From Spirodela intermedia (lineage: Eukaryota; Streptophyta; Magnoliopsida; Alismatales; Araceae), in contig LR746269.1 of NCBI GenBank assembly GCA_902729315.2, forward strand, positions 8,654,231 through 8,718,230: 64,000 bases of DNA, given 5' to 3'. The position numbers and the translations under genes were made by a program. Below, piece by piece: positions 1-13,760 of this stretch. The notes beneath the pieces were generated by a model. The model saw nothing but the letters and a program-made list of their open reading frames with translations. It was not told the origin of the DNA and searched no databases. How positions within the stretch are numbered: the first letter of the stretch is position 1; the number at the start of each line of letters is the position of its first letter.

Positions 1-248
1 TTTGGGTGTTATGGAACTCTTCAATTGAATCATGGTCTCATTGTCAATTTATTGTTCTCTCAATGGGGAATATTTTAACATGAGGAGGAACATATTTACT
101 AGTTATATCATCTGCAATCGTTTGAATCTCAAGACACTCTTCAAACCAGTCATACACTTTTTTGAGATAGGTAAACCAAGGTAACTCCCCCTCCCGAGAA
201 CTGTATATGAGAATTTAATATCATACAGAGGGAATAAAAAGAGGTTTA

Positions 249-1801
249 TAGTTAATAATTAATAAATAATATAGTTTTAGCCTTAACTCCTGATAAATAG
301 ACTTATATTTATGTTAAATTATAAAAATTAGTTTCAATTGATTAATTTGATTTTTTGGTTAATTATGTGATTTTATGTGAATTTATAAGATTTTTATAAT
401 CCTATTTTTGAGATAAATGAAGAAAAAAATAAAATAAAAAGATAGAAAAAAAGGGGGGACTCGCCGGCCAGCTGGGCTTGCAAGCGAGTTGGAAGCACAA
501 TTGGGACGAAGCTGCGAGTAAGGGCTCAAGCGGCTATGGATCGATGAGGGCACGTGTGCACCACTCTCCTTCCATATCACTAGTGATCAACCGATTGTGA
601 GACAAGGAGTGATCATACATATGAAAAAGGTACTCATTGCTTATAAATCTGATATTACTTTATATTCATCCAAAACTTTAGCGTACAATTGATGTGAGAT
701 TAAATCGGCGGTCACATCTTCCTCAGAATAGTTTTGATTATTTTAATATCCTAAATACTCCTTAATTATAATAGAGATATACCATGATGACAACACTTTA
801 TAAGAGTATTAGATTACTTATTTCAATCTCTCTCATACAAGCAGATGACAGATGTAGATTCGAATCCTACTAGAGCCAAAATATATTTTTTATCTGATTA
901 AATCATAACTTTTCTACAGATCACCGGTGAAGGATTAAGTCGTTAGAATCACTCAATCATCAATGAAAATCTCATCAACATGATTCGTAGAGCATTGTTA
1001 CTAAAATTGTTAAACGATTCGTGATAAAAGGATCGTGAATCTATTGAGTAAAACATCTCTGATTGATTGATGAACAAGTCATCGTTAGGAAGAGGACGAT
1101 CAATCGAGAGATGAGTCGCCACCTCTTGAGAGCATACTAAATACGATGAAGAGCCTCCTCTTGTTGCATGGACTTGAGGATGAAGCTCCCCAACACATGC
1201 CCCACCTCTATCTAGCTCTTTTTCGTCGAGTGACAGTTGCTAAAGATGATTTGATGACCTATTTCATTGATCTTTAGATTTCACAAGAAGATTTAGAGAT
1301 TACTCACATCATCCTTCTCCAAAGAAGAGCCTTCTCCAAAGAGTGATAACTTGTGTGATTTAAATCTACCAAATTATTTTTCATTCAATTATAATTTTTC
1401 TTTCTTTTACAAATCTTAATTTGATTAATTAAATCATTTTTCATCACTTATGTAAGAATCACTAGATGAAACTCTATTTTTGTCTGATTTCGTCGGGTGC
1501 TGACATCATCTTGACATCTACATCCTTATTTTCCTTTTTAAAAATTTTTAAATATATTTTATTTTTATTTTTTAATCTAAAATTTATAAAAATATATATA
1601 TTATTTGAGAAAAATTCTAAAAAATTATCCAATATTATATTATATTTATTTTTAAACTATATTTCATTATTTTTTTAACTTTTATTAAATTATAATTGAT
1701 ATATTTATTTAGAAATATTTCTAAATATCTAAAAATTAGTATTTTCTAGTTTTATAAATTTAAATTTACATGATTTACTATACAATGACTAAGTCACGTC
1801 A
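249..1801 (+). repeat. LTR-like dispersed repeat, copy A
   Basis: AT-rich block whose left part (agttaataattaataaata) and right end (aatgactaagtcacgtca) recur in the same order at 5160-7975 and 8598-10521. The right end finishes in CA; the left end of this copy lacks the TGATAAG start seen in the other two, so it is 5'-truncated. No open frame longer than about 70 codons is present. The TG...CA ends and size suggest the long terminal repeat of a retrotransposon, probably a solo LTR, but no internal region that clearly belongs to it is seen here. Confidence 0.6.
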
Positions 1802-3730
1802 CTTATCTATTTCTCAAGAGATATTATCACTCATAAAAAATGACACATAAGGGTTGGTAGTTGGATAAATATAAAAGCATATACATGCTTGCCTAATGTC
1901 TAGTTTGTTAGAGGCATCATTGATGATGAACTTCCTAGGTTGAAAAAAATGTCTAATTAGAAAAATGCTGAAAATTAAATCTTAGTGCTTCCTAGACTCT
2001 ATTAAACTGCATGACCTATTTTAAAGTAGGTTCTATTGGCTTTGGCATTGTCGTTGGTTTTAATACTGATTAATACATGGAATAATAAAATGGTAGTTTT
2101 GCCCTATCAAAATTATAGGTAAGATATTAGAAAAATATTGGCAGAATATTTTCCTTACAGAATAATATAACTTAATTTCAGGAGTAATTTTAGGATTAAG
2201 TTGGCATATAGTAGGCTGGGCTGATAGAGATAGCTTCAGGTTGACAAGATTGGTTTGGGTTAAGCCAATGTCTATTTGACTGGGTTGACAAACTATACAT
2301 GAAAAAATGAACACCACAGATTTATAGATGGTTTAGGGTTTTTGCCAATCTATATATACTTTTCAAGAGTTTCTTCCCTTGGTTTCCACCATTCTCCCCT
2401 ACAGAATTTGAAATGAATATTCATCAGATCCGTAGATCCCTTATATAAGAAAATTTACTAGACTAGAGTATCCCCCCATGGTAGACACTGATGATCATAT
2501 TGTCTTTCTAACCCTAGTTCAAAAAACTTAAAAATCAATCTGAAATAATGAGCCTCAATGTAGTGAGTGGTTGATCACTCAAGGAAGCCTTAGAGAGGTT
2601 GCAATTGAAAAAAAGAATTAAAGAGTGATTTTGGAGTATTATACAAGATTTAATTTATCATTGAGGCACTATTTGAAATCTCTTGCACTAAGTTAAGTTA
2701 TTTATAGAGTACAGGAGGAAGATCACTAGAATTCAATTATCTTAGATTAGATTGGTCAACAATACTTAGGTCAGCATCAAGGCCAACTTGGCAAACACTT
2801 TGAGGTGTTAGCACCTGATTTTGGCTTTTGATTAATTTTTTCACTTGTAAGTATATACAAAACCTTTGTCAAATATCTTCCAACATGCGTCATCATTTGA
2901 CATGCATGGTATGTCATATTTCTAGGGAATTTCTATCATTTCTTGCTCATGGCATTTGGTTTCACTTTCTCTTGGTTGGTACATTTTCTATCCCTTCAAT
3001 TTTACATAGATATTCAACTTTGGTTAGTTGATATCTTTTCACTCTCTATTGTTCCTTCTTAAAACTTATATGTTTGTTATTATTTTTTGTTTATAAGTTG
3101 GTGGTCTATTTTCTTCTACAAATGCCTTAAAGACATTTCAAGGACAAAGGAGGCTAGATCAAATGTTGTAGATATTGATCTGTGCATTAGTGTTGTAATA
3201 ATTTACTTATCAAAGTTTTTTCATGTTATGCTTAGGTAGTTAATTATAGAATCAAAATCTTTCACCCAAGAATTTCCCCATTTGATGTTGACAAAAAATT
3301 TCTCAATCATAGATATGTGGTGAATGAATGATACTACCATAGTACAAACATATAAATGTTCAATGAAAGAAGTAATAAATTAAAGAAATAATGTTTTGAT
3401 ACATTTTCTCTCCCTTACTAGAAGCTCTCGAACATATAGTTTTTCTGAATTAGTCAGTCACTTTGTAATAGAATACTAGTCAATAGGTTTAAAATAAATA
3501 CCTAAGTATGGACTATTATGGCCATGCACTCAAATAATGTATGTGTTGCATATCAATGGGCAGAATTAGCCTCTCCTATTTAAACCTTTCAGACACGTAC
3601 TCGAAATTTTAAGTTGGAGTATGGACTATTAATGACTAGTACTGACTTTCTCAACCATAGGCAATGGATCACATGACCATTTTTTAGTGAAGAGCAACAT
3701 GAAGATTCATCAGATTAAGGCCTGAGATTC
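1802..3730. other. Non-genic AT-rich stretch
   Basis: Frames are broken throughout; the longest open stretches (about 85 codons at 2060-2317 minus and 67 at 2828-3031 plus) have no recognisable domain or splice context. I see no RNA gene or clear repeat here. Confidence 0.5.
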
Positions 3731-3769
3731 TGTGAATATGTGGCTCTTCAAGCTAGCGACCTTTCCATT

Positions 3770-3902
3770 CATCCCTCGTGTCGACAGCAGTGGCAGCAAT
3801 TCTCCTCCTCGCTCTTGTTGTCTCCTTGCCAACTCCTGTGGTGGTGGCTCGCCAGATGTGCAAGATTCAGCCCTCCTCTGCGCAGGTCAGTTGAGAACTT
3901 TT
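3770..3902 (+). pseudogene. Possible relic of cysteine-rich peptide exon 1
   Basis: One frame reads a hydrophobic signal-peptide-like segment, STAVAAILLLALVVSLP, followed by ARQM and then a GT donor (caggtcagt). This resembles the signal peptides of the intact peptide genes at 24.8 and 28.4 kb, which have AAILL-type cores and end in ARRMAQ before a donor. The frame has no ATG and a stop lies just upstream. About 90 bases downstream a short stretch could read ICICCAS, reminiscent of the family's CxCC motif, but the frame is closed before it. This could be a decayed founder copy or an unrelated secreted-protein exon. Confidence 0.3.
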
Positions 3903-4113
3903 TGTCCTTTCATTCTCCAGGCGTCAGTGAGTTCCTGATACAAGAACATTGATACAAATGGATGTGTTCGTATTATAGCCATTGATTTGTAAGATCTGCA
4001 TCTGTTGCGCCTCTCAATGTCCTTCGTATTGAGTGTTTGTTTCCCCTTCCCTGGTTTGTCTATTAATCACCAGTGATGCCTTGGTAGACTATGGTTTCTT
4101 TGGACTCTAATTG

Positions 4114-4461
4114 TTACACCCCAAAGGCAGCTTCTACTGCCGCAGCAATGGCATGGTGGGTACCCTCAGGGTGCCTTCTAGAGCTGGTGTCCTTCACGCA
4201 GACATATACATGAATGTTTGAATCGACAGTGGAAACCCCCCCTTCTCCCATGGGCAGACTAATCTTTCTTTGCTCAGCAGTCACTTTGATGCGGCATGAT
4301 CTAGCCCCCCATGATTTGAGGAAGGTGGAGGCGTTCAAGATGGAGAACTGGAAATACATGAAGTACGGGGCATGGGTCTCACTGTGGAACAAACCAAAGT
4401 AGCTACCCATAGTAGCTTCCCAAACTAAGTAATCCTTAGGATTTTGGCCCCCATTGAACAT
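4114..4461 (-). CDS. Unrecognised 115-codon open frame
   Basis: An open frame of 115 codons on the minus strand in otherwise AT-rich, stop-rich DNA. Its composition is protein-like, with a balanced mix of aromatic, charged and small residues, and the local GC content is higher than on either side. It has no signal peptide or motif I recognise. It may be a captured exon fragment of a host gene rather than a complete gene. The plus strand over the same stretch is open for only 62 codons. Confidence 0.25.
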   Translation of the reverse strand: MFNGGQNPKDYLVWEATMGSYFGLFHSETHAPYFMYFQFSILNASTFLKSWGARSCRIKVTAEQRKISLPMGEGGVSTVDSNIHVYVCVKDTSSRRHPEGTHHAIAAAVEAAFGV

Positions 4462-4578
4462 ATGAATGTCTATCCTTACATTTTGAGGGGTTGAATCGAC
4501 TCTATGGGATCTTCATTATATCAATTGTGCCTAGGATGATTTTCTCGAATAGAAGGCTGAGTTCTCTTAGGATTGCCA

Positions 4579-5159
4579 TGACTTAATTATTGTATAATAA
4601 ATCACATAAATTTAATTTTTATAAAACTAGAAAATATTAATCTTTTGATTTTAAAAAATATTTTAGAATAAATAAATAAACTATAATTAGATAAAAGGTT
4701 TTAAAAATAGCAAAAAAAAATTGGTTGATCATAGGGATGTAAGATAATATCTGTTAATATTTTAAAATTTTATTTAAAGAATATATTTTTAATAATTTTT
4801 AGGCTACATAATGAAGATAAAATATATTTAAAATTTTATGAAAAAGAGAAATTCAAGTAAGGACATTAGGATGATGTAAGCACCCTAAGAGCATGATTCA
4901 AGTAGAAATATAGTACTTAAATAATTAAAAATGATTTAATTGGTCAAATTAAGGTTTGTTAAAGTCAAAAGAATTATAATTGAATAAAAAAGATTTTCAA
5001 AACTTAAAGTCACATAAAATTTCACTAAATTAAGTAAAAATTAAGGTTAAAGTAAGAATGATAGAGCTATGTCTTTATGACAATCATTAGAATTCTGTGT
5101 TCAAGAGGATTATCGTACTATGTCTATAGCTTTAAAGGCTCTCTTTAGACATAAAAGAC
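4579..5159 (-). repeat. Inverted fragment of the LTR-like repeat
   Basis: Reading the minus strand, this matches the right-hand part of copies A-C: it begins with the complement of the terminal tgactta...tgtataataaatc motif and runs into the segment around ggctctctttagac. It abuts the start of copy B at 5160, so two copies lie in opposite orientation. Confidence 0.55.
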
Positions 5160-7975
5160 TGATAAGTTTTCATTATCATGAGTTAATAATTAATAAATAA
5201 TATAGTTTTAGCCTTAAATCATGATAAATAAATTTATATTTATGTTAAATTATGAAAAATAATTTTCAATTGATTAATGTGACTTTTTAGCTAATTATGT
5301 GATTTTATGTGATTTTATATAATTTTTATAATCCTATTTTTAAGATAAATGAGGAAAAATATATTAAAATAAAAAGATAGAAAAAAGGGGGGACTTATTG
5401 ACCAGCCAGGCTTGCAAGCAAGTCAGAAGCATAGTCGGGGTGGAGTCGCAAGTAGGGGCTCGAGTGACTATGGACTGATGGGGGCACATGTGCATCACTC
5501 CCCTTCCATGTCATTGATGGCCAGCCGGTCGTGAGGCAAGGAGTAGTCATACACACGTGAGAGAAGGACTCATTGTTCCTAATATAGTATTACTATATAT
5601 TCGTCTCAACATTCAACGTATAATTGATGTGGGACTAAACTAGTAGTCACACCTTCCTTGAAATATTTTAATAATTTTAATACCAAAAATATCCCTTATT
5701 TATAATTATGATGTCATGATGATGTCATTGTATAAGGGTATTTAAGAACTTATTTCCCTCTCTCTCATGTAGGCAGGCGACTAGCATGGGTTTGAATCCA
5801 CTTATAATCAAAATTTGTATTTTTATTTGATTAAATTTTAACTTTCTTGTAGATTGCTAATGAAGGATTAAATCATTAGAATCACTCAATAATCGACAAA
5901 AATCTCATCAATATGATTTGCCGAGCATTGTTACTAAAATTGCTAAACGATTCACAATAAAAGGATCATGAATCAATCGAGAAAATCATCTCTAATTGAT
6001 CAATGAACAAACTATCATCAGGAAGAAGATGATTCACTAGGAGACGAGTTGCCACCTCTTGAGAGTGTATCAAATGTGATTAAGAGCCTCCTCTTATTGT
6101 GTAAACTTGAGGATGAAACTCTCTAACACGGCCCCCACCTCTATTCAGCTCCTTTCCATCGAGTGATAGTTGCCAAAGAACTACAAAGTCATTATTTTTC
6201 TGCTCTATTAGGTGATAATCATTGGAGATGATTCAACGACTTATTCCATTGATCTCTAGACTTTGCAAGAAGATCTAAAAATTATCCACGTCATCCTTTT
6301 CCAAGAAAAGTCTTTGAGGCTGTGGACACTACACAATAATCTTCCTGAATGCTCAAGTTTCTAGTGCATCGTCAATGCATCCCTACTGTGATGTCGGAAC
6401 TTCGTCTTTTTTACGTTTAACTTAATTTTTACTTTATTTAGAGATAACTTGTGTGAATTAAAATTTTCAAATTACTCTTCATTCAATTACGATTCTTCCA
6501 GCTTTTACAGATCTTAAGTCAACCAATTAAATCATTTGTAGTTGCTTACATAAGAATCATCGAGCAAAACTCTATTTCTGTTCGATTCACATTCATCGGG
6601 TGATGATATCATCTTGATGTCTGTACCCTTATTTCTTAGTCTAAAATTTATAAAAAAATCATATTCTTTGAGAAAAATTCTGAAGTATTACCCGATGTTA
6701 TATTATATCTTTATGATTGACTTGGAAAATTTTCATTATTTTTGGAACTTGTATTGAATTATAATTAATATATTTATATAAAAATACTTCTAAATATCTG
6801 AAAATTAATATTTTTTAATTTTATAAATTTTAAATTTGTGTGATTTATTATATAATGACTAAGTCACATTAAATTTTGGTGCCAGACTTCGGTGCATCGC
6901 CGACGCATTGTCGCCGCGATACCGGAACTCTGTTTTTTTACTTTCAACTTAATTTCTGCTTCATTAGTGATTATTTGTGTGATTTAAATTTACAAAGATA
7001 TACTTCATTCAATTACGATTCTTCGAGCTTTTACACATCTTTATTTGATCAATTAAATCATCTGTAAATGCTTACGTAAGAATCACTAGGTGGAACTCTA
7101 TTTCTCTCTGATTTGCGTTCGTCAAGCACTAACGTCATCCTAACATCCGCACCTTTATTTCCCTTTTTGTGAATTTTAAATATATTTTATTTTCATTTAT
7201 GATATAAATTTCATAGAAAATTATATTATTTCAGAAAAATTCTGAATAATTACCCGACATTATATTACATCCTTGTGATTGACCTGGAAAATTATCGTTA
7301 TTTTTGGAAGTTTTATTAAATTATAATTAATATATTTGTTCAAAAATATTTCTAAATATCTGAAAATTCATATTTTTTAGTTTTATAAATTTTAAATTTG
7401 CATGATTTACTATACAACGACTAAGTCACGTCAATTACTAACGCATCGCTGTCGCAACCTCGGAACTCTATTTTCCTATTTTCAACTTAATTTCTACTTC
7501 ATTTAGTGATAATTTGTGTGATTTAAATTTACTAAGATACACTTCATTCAATTACAATTCTTCTAGCTTTTATAGATCTTAATTTGATCAATTAAATCGT
7601 CTGTAATCGCTTACGTAAAAATCGTCGGGCAGAACTCTATTTCTGCTCGATTCGCATTCACTAAGCACTGATGTCATCTTGATGTCCACACCCTTATTTT
7701 CTTTTTTTGTGAATTTTAAATATATTTCATTTTCATTTCTTAGTATAAGATTCATAAAAAATAGTATTCTTTTAGAAAAATTCTGAATAATTACTGATAT
7801 TATATTACATCCTTGTGATTGACCTAGAAAATTACTACTATTTTTGAAAGTTTTATTGAATTATAATTGATATATTTATTTAAAAATACTTTTAAATATC
7901 TAAAAATTCGTATTTTCTAGTTTTATAAATTTTAAATTTGCATAATTTACTATACAATGACTATGTCACATTAGT
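5160..7975 (+). repeat. LTR-like repeat, copy B, with tandemly triplicated 3' segment
   Basis: Begins TGATAAGTTTTCATTATCATG, the same start as copy C at 8598. After the position where copies A and C end (here about 6866), the terminal segment of about 545 bases is repeated twice more. Each unit carries a ggaactct...cttaattt stretch, an AT-rich middle, and finishes with the (c/t)gacta(a/t)gtcac motif, at about 6866, 7432 and 7975. The expansion makes this copy about 2.8 kb, against about 1.9 kb for copy C. Confidence 0.6.
6876..7975 (+). repeat. Extra two tandem units (about 545 bp each)
   Basis: Unit 6876-7432 and unit 7433-7975 are diverged copies of the preceding end of copy B (about 6385-6866). 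All share ttacttcattca, tcaattaaatca, aagaatc(a/g)tc and the closing tgattta(c/t)tata motif. The divergence suggests an old tandem expansion rather than a recent error. Confidence 0.55.
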
Positions 7976-8597
7976 AATAAGAAAGTAGAAGGTTATAAAT
8001 AAGAAAATAAAGATTTTCAAAAAAAGGTTCCTAAGACATTATTAGTTTTACAAGAATCTACTTCAAAAACAATCTTTCTATGTATTGCTAATGCCACAAG
8101 TTCTTTTGAGGCATGGAAAATCTTTTAGAGAGAATTTGAAAATATCTTTATGAAATCTGATGAATTAGTATATGATTTCTTTTCTAGAGTATCCATTATT
8201 ATAAATCAGATGAGAATATTTTTAGAAGATATTTCAAAAAGGGGAATTATGAAAAAAATTTAAGAAGTTTGCCTGCTAAATTTGATCATATTGTAGTTGC
8301 CATTGAACAATCTAAGGATTTATCTATTTATATACAAAATTAATTAATTAGAGCACTATTAGCACATGAAAATGAATGAATAGATCAATAGAAAAATCAC
8401 TTTAACAAGCATTTCAAGCTAAGGCTTAAATTTCAAAGAAGGAGAAAAATAATAAAAGACACATACAATCAATGAGGCTGTGGTAGAGAATGCTATCAAA
8501 TTAGAGGCCAAGGAAAAAGATATGGTAGATCACATTATAGGTCGCAAAGAAATGATGGAGAAAATTCAAAAAATCAGAAACCAAATTATAGAGTTAT
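7976..8597 (+). pseudogene. Ty1/copia gag fragment (UBN2-type)
   Basis: Conceptual translation with stops gives the typical copia gag order: a LQESTSKTIFLCIANATSS-like segment, then EAWKIF and REFENIFMKSDELVYDFFSR. This is the UBN2/gag-polypeptide family that forms the virus-like particle of Ty1/copia retrotransposons. Several in-frame stops make it non-functional. The amino-terminal part is missing because copy B abuts it, and copy C interrupts it downstream. The pol part resumes at 10522. Confidence 0.6.
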
Positions 8598-10521
8598 TGA
8601 TAAGTCTTCATTATCATGAGTTAATAATTAATAAATAATATAATTTTAGCCTTAAATCGTGATAAATAGACTTATATTTGTGTTAAATTATGAAAATTAG
8701 TTTTTAGTTAGTTAATGTAAATTGTTGGCTAATTAGGTTATTTTATACGAATTTATATAATTTTTATGATCCTATTTTTGAGATAAATGAAGAAAAATAA
8801 AGACAAATAAATAAAAATAAAAAGTTAGAAAAAAGTAAGAACCCACCGGGCCAAGCCCACAGGCGAGTCTGAAGCATAGTCGGGTGGAGCTGTGAGAAGG
8901 GGCTTGAGTGGCTAAGGATAGATAGATGGGGGCACATGTGTCTATCACTCCCCTTCCACATTACTAGTGGCTAGTTGGGCATGAGGCAATGAGTGGTAGT
9001 ACACACACAAGAAAGGAACTCATTCATTCTTAAATCTCATATTACTATATATTCATCTCAAAATTTGACGTATATATGATGTGAGACTAAATTGGAGGTC
9101 ACAACTTCCTCATAATATTTTAATAATTTTTGTACCTCAAATACTCTTTATTTATCAAAAGGAGGTACCCTAGTGATGTCACTTTATAAAGGTATTTGCA
9201 AACTTCTTTCACTCTTGCTCATATAGATAGACGACTAACAAGGGTTTGAATCCTACTAGAGTCAAAATTCATATTTTTATCTGATTAAATCATGATTTTC
9301 CTACAAATTACTGATGAAGGATTAAGCTGTCAGAATCACTTAATCATCAATAAAAATCTCGTCAATATGATTTGTGGAATATCATTACTAAAAAGTTTGA
9401 ATAATTCTAGATAAAAGATCCTAAATCCATCGAGTAAATTATTTCCGATTGATCAATGAAAAAGCCATCATTAAGAAGAGGACAATTCACCAAGAGATAA
9501 GTCGTCACCTCTTGAGAGCATATCAAATATGATGAAGAGTCTCCTCTTGCTACGTAGACTTGAGGATGAAGTTCCCTAAGATGCACCCTACCTCCATTCA
9601 GCTCATTTATGTCAGGTGACAACTGCCAAAAAACTGTAAAGTCATTATTTTTCTTCTCCGCTAGGTGACAACTGTTAAAGATAATTCAACGACCCATTTC
9701 ATTGATCTTTAGATTTCATAAGAAGATCTAGAAATTACTCACGTCATCTTTGTCCAAAGAGAGTCTTTGAGATTGTGGACACTATACGACAATCCTCTCG
9801 AATGCTCAAGATTCTAATACATCACCATCATGATATTGGAACTATGTTTTATCATTTATTAACTAGTTTAACTTCTATCATTATGTTCTAGACTTCAAAA
9901 AGAGATCTAGTGAATTCCTAAGTCGTCCTTATCCAAAAAGAGCCTTTGAGGCCATAGACATCATTTGATGATCCTCCCAAATATAGAATTCTGGCGATCA
10001 CTATTGCAAGATTAGAACTCTACCTTTCCTACTTTCAACTTAATTTTTATCTCATTTAGTGACAATTTCTGTTATGTCAAGTTTCTAAATTATTCTTCAT
10101 TCAATTATGATTATTTTGACTTTTACAAATCTTAATTTGACTAATTAACTCATCTATAATCAGTTATGTAAGAATCACTAGGTGGAACTCTATTTCTGTC
10201 TAATTTACATTCGTCAAGAAATGTCATCTTGACATTGACACCCTTATTTTTCTTTTTCGTGAATTTTAAATATATTTTATTTTTATTTCTTAGTATTAAA
10301 TTCATAAAAAATATTTTCTTTGCGATTTTTTTTGAAATTTTACCTAATATTATATTACATCTCTATGATCGACTTAAAAATTGTCAATATTTTTATAAAT
10401 TTTATTAAAGTATAATTGATATATTTGTTCAAAAGTATTTTTAAATATTCAAAAATTGATATTTTTTAGTTTTATAAATTTTAATTTGCGTGATTTATTA
10501 TACAATAACTAAGTCACGTCA
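8598..10521 (+). repeat. LTR-like repeat, copy C, nested in a copia element
   Basis: Starts tgataagtcttcattatcat and ends aataactaagtcacgtca, so it has TG...CA ends. It lies between the gag fragment and the pol fragment of one copia element, which points to insertion of a solo LTR into the older element. I could not find a clean target-site duplication: the bases before and after are gttat and ataccc. Confidence 0.6.
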
Positions 10522-13500
10522 ATACCCAATGTCATTTTTGTAAAAAATATAGTCATATTGAAGTATATTATTGGAACAAAGTAAAACAAGAAAAAAATAT
10601 GAGAAAAGTTTTAAACCAATGTGTAATTTTTACAAGTATAGTCATATTGAAGCAAATTTTTAGGACAAGAAAAAGAACAAGCTAATATCGTTGAAGAAAA
10701 TGATCAAAATAAGTTATTTATCACTTATGCATCATTAAACTCAAGTAAATCAAATATATACTTTATTGATAATGGTTGTAGTAATCAGATGATAAGTGAA
10801 AGAAATTTATTTCAAGATATTGATACTTCTATGGTTTGTGATATTAATATTGGTGATGGAAATAGTGTGAGAATTGAAGGTATTTGTACTATTATTGTTC
10901 ATACAAAATCAGGTGCAAATACATTGATTTTTTTCAAAGTTGACACATAATTTAGTGTGGGCTCATTTTTAGAATGTAACTTTATTACTCATTTTGAAGA
11001 TAATACATATGTTATCAAACATAAGAAGAGTGACATGTCTCTTATGATGATTTTTAAGGTTAGAAAAAGAAAGATTTCTCTTGATATTTCAAGACATTGA
11101 TTTCCACATGATTACAAAAGAAAACTTTTCATCTTCACATTGGCATTTGCGTTATGGTCATTTACATTTTAATGTATCGAAATTATTATAGCACAAGCAT
11201 ACAGTTTCTAATTTACCCTCTTTTTAGCAAATAATAAAGTATGTGATGTGTTTATGACAAGCAACACTGACTATCTTTTCTAATAGAAAAATCATTGAGA
11301 GTAAGATTTCCTCTTGAGTTATTACATATTGATTTATGTGGTCCAATAAGGACATCATCTTTGAATGGTAATTCATATTTCTTATTGATTATTGATGACT
11401 TTACATGCATTAGTTGGGTGTATTTTATTTCTCATAAATTTGAAGCATTTGAGAAATTTATTTATTTTAAAGTTTTTACTGAAAAATCAAGTTGACATTT
11501 TATTAAAACTCTTCGAATGGATAGAGGGGGGGGGTTTATTTCTCATGAGTTTGAGTCATTTTGTAAAAATCATAGAATTAAAAGGCAGCTCACTATTAGA
11601 AAAAATGAGAAGCAAAATGGTATTACTGAAAGAAAGAATAAAAAAATTATGGAAATGACTAGAAGCATACTTAGTGAGAAACATCTTCCTAATAATTTCT
11701 GAACTGAAGCTGTTACAACATCTATTTATCTTTTAAATATTTCTCCTACAAAGGTAGTGATGAATATGACTCCTTATGAAGCTTGGTATTATCAAAAACC
11801 TAATGTTAGTCACTTGAAAGTTTTTGGTTGTATGTCTTATGCTTTAATTGATGCTGATGATCATGGTAAGATGGACAAAAGGAGAGAGAAATATATTTTT
11901 CTTAGTTATAGTAATGAAAGTAAGGGTTAGCATTTATATAATTCTGAAACAAATAAGTTATTGATTCGTCGTGATATTATATTTGATGAATATGCTTGCT
12001 AGAATTAGAATATAAATCTAATGCACCAAAAATCTTCTTGTGAATATTAGGAAATTATGGAAACTAGTCAAGATTCAATGGGTGAAACTTCTACGTCATC
12101 TACTTCACCTTGAGGATCTTCTCCAAGTGATTCAAGTCCAGAATTATCAAGTCTTGCAAAAAGAATGAGATCCTTAAGTGATATTAATGAATTTTGTATT
12201 TTTTCTCTTATGATTATAGAGCTAATAAATTGTGAGGAAGCATAAGACAAAGATGAATGGAAGAAGGCAATGCAAGAAGAAATTACAACAATTGAGAAGA
12301 ATGACACATGGGAGTTGATGAATTTACAATCAAAGACTAAAGAAATTAGAGTCAAGTGAGTTTATAAGGTAAAGTATAAACTTGATGGTAATGTTCAAAA
12401 ATTCAATGCAAGATTAGTGGTGAAGGGATATGCATAACAAGAAGGTATTGGTTATTTTGAAACTTTTTCTCCAATAGCATAACTTAAAACAATCTATATT
12501 ATTTTGGCTTTGGCAGCACAAATGAAATAGAAGCTATTTTAATTTCATGTTAAATATAATTTTTTGAATAATTATTTAAATGAAGATGTGTATGTTGAGC
12601 AGCCATAGATTTTATTATTGAAGGGAAAGAAAAAAGTTGATAAATTGAAGAAGTCACTTTATGGCCTTAAGTAACACCTAGAGCATGGTACAGTAGATTT
12701 GATTTGTATTTACATAAGTATCATTTTCAGAGAAATGACAATGAGCCAATACTTTATATCCAGATTCAAGATAAAGATATTTTGATTGTTTGTGTTTATG
12801 TTGATGATATTATATATAGTAAATCATCTTTGTCACTAATTTCAGATTTCAAGAATTATATGATGGCTGAATTTGGTGTGGCAAATTTGAGATTGCTTCA
12901 GTATTTTCTTAGACTTTAAATCATTCAAAAAGATTATTATATAGTTATTTCACAAGAAAAATATTCATGTGACTTACTCAAGAAGTTTAATATATTTCAT
13001 TGTAAGACTTGTTCCACTCTTATCAATATAAATGATAAATTGTGTCTTGATGATGGGACTATAAAAATGAATGAATATTTTTATAGAAATATTGTTAATG
13101 ATTTAATGTATTTGACTCATACTTTGTATAAAAATGAATGTATTTTTATATAAAAGATATATTATTTTCAACTAGTATGATTTCAAGATTTATGCATTCA
13201 CCCTCAGTTTATTATCTTGGAGCAACAAAGAGAATATTTTTGATATATTCATAGAACTATCAATTATGAAAATTTATATCAACATATTTTTGAATTTAAC
13301 TTGTCTAATTATTTAGATAGTGATTGGGTAGGTTATGTTGATGAAAAAAAAAGTACATGTGATTTTGTTTTCAGATTTGGTTCAAGTGCAATCTCATGGG
13401 CTTCTAAAAAATAAGAATCTACTATATTATCATCTTCAGAAGTTTAGTATATCACTACTTCAATGGCTGCACAACAAGCGAAATGGATGCAAAGAATCTT

Positions 13501-13760
13501 ACATGATGTCAATCTTTCACGATCGACACTTACAATAATTTATTGCAACAACATTTCAACTATTTCTATGACAAAGAATTTAGTTTTTCATGAACAAAAA
13601 AAATATATTGAAATATGACAAAGATTTAGTTACTATAAATTATATCGAGATAAGATTTTTCTGAACAATGGATGAAGTGGCATATGGCTTTACTAAGGCA
13701 CTAAGCTACTTGAAGTTTTTCACATTTAAAGAGACATTATTTCGTCCTTATTATGCAGTT
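10522..13760 (+). pseudogene. Degenerate Ty1/copia pol (integrase, RT, RNase H)
   Basis: Domains in copia order despite many stops and frameshifts. The GAG-preintegrase region (HWHLRYGHLHF) is near 11140, and the integrase core (ELLHIDLCGPI then FLLIIDDFTCISWVYF) at 11310-11440. Reverse transcriptase covers 12240-12930 with WKKAMQEEI, KLDGNVQKFNARLVVKG and the catalytic CVYVDDIIY (YVDD box, about 12790-12820). RNase H is at 13320-13700 with SSEVEYI near 13435-13455. The longest intact stretch is about 88 codons, so nothing functional is made. This belongs to an old copy in a plant genome. The 3' end runs into an LTR-like sequence at about 13760. Confidence 0.75.
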
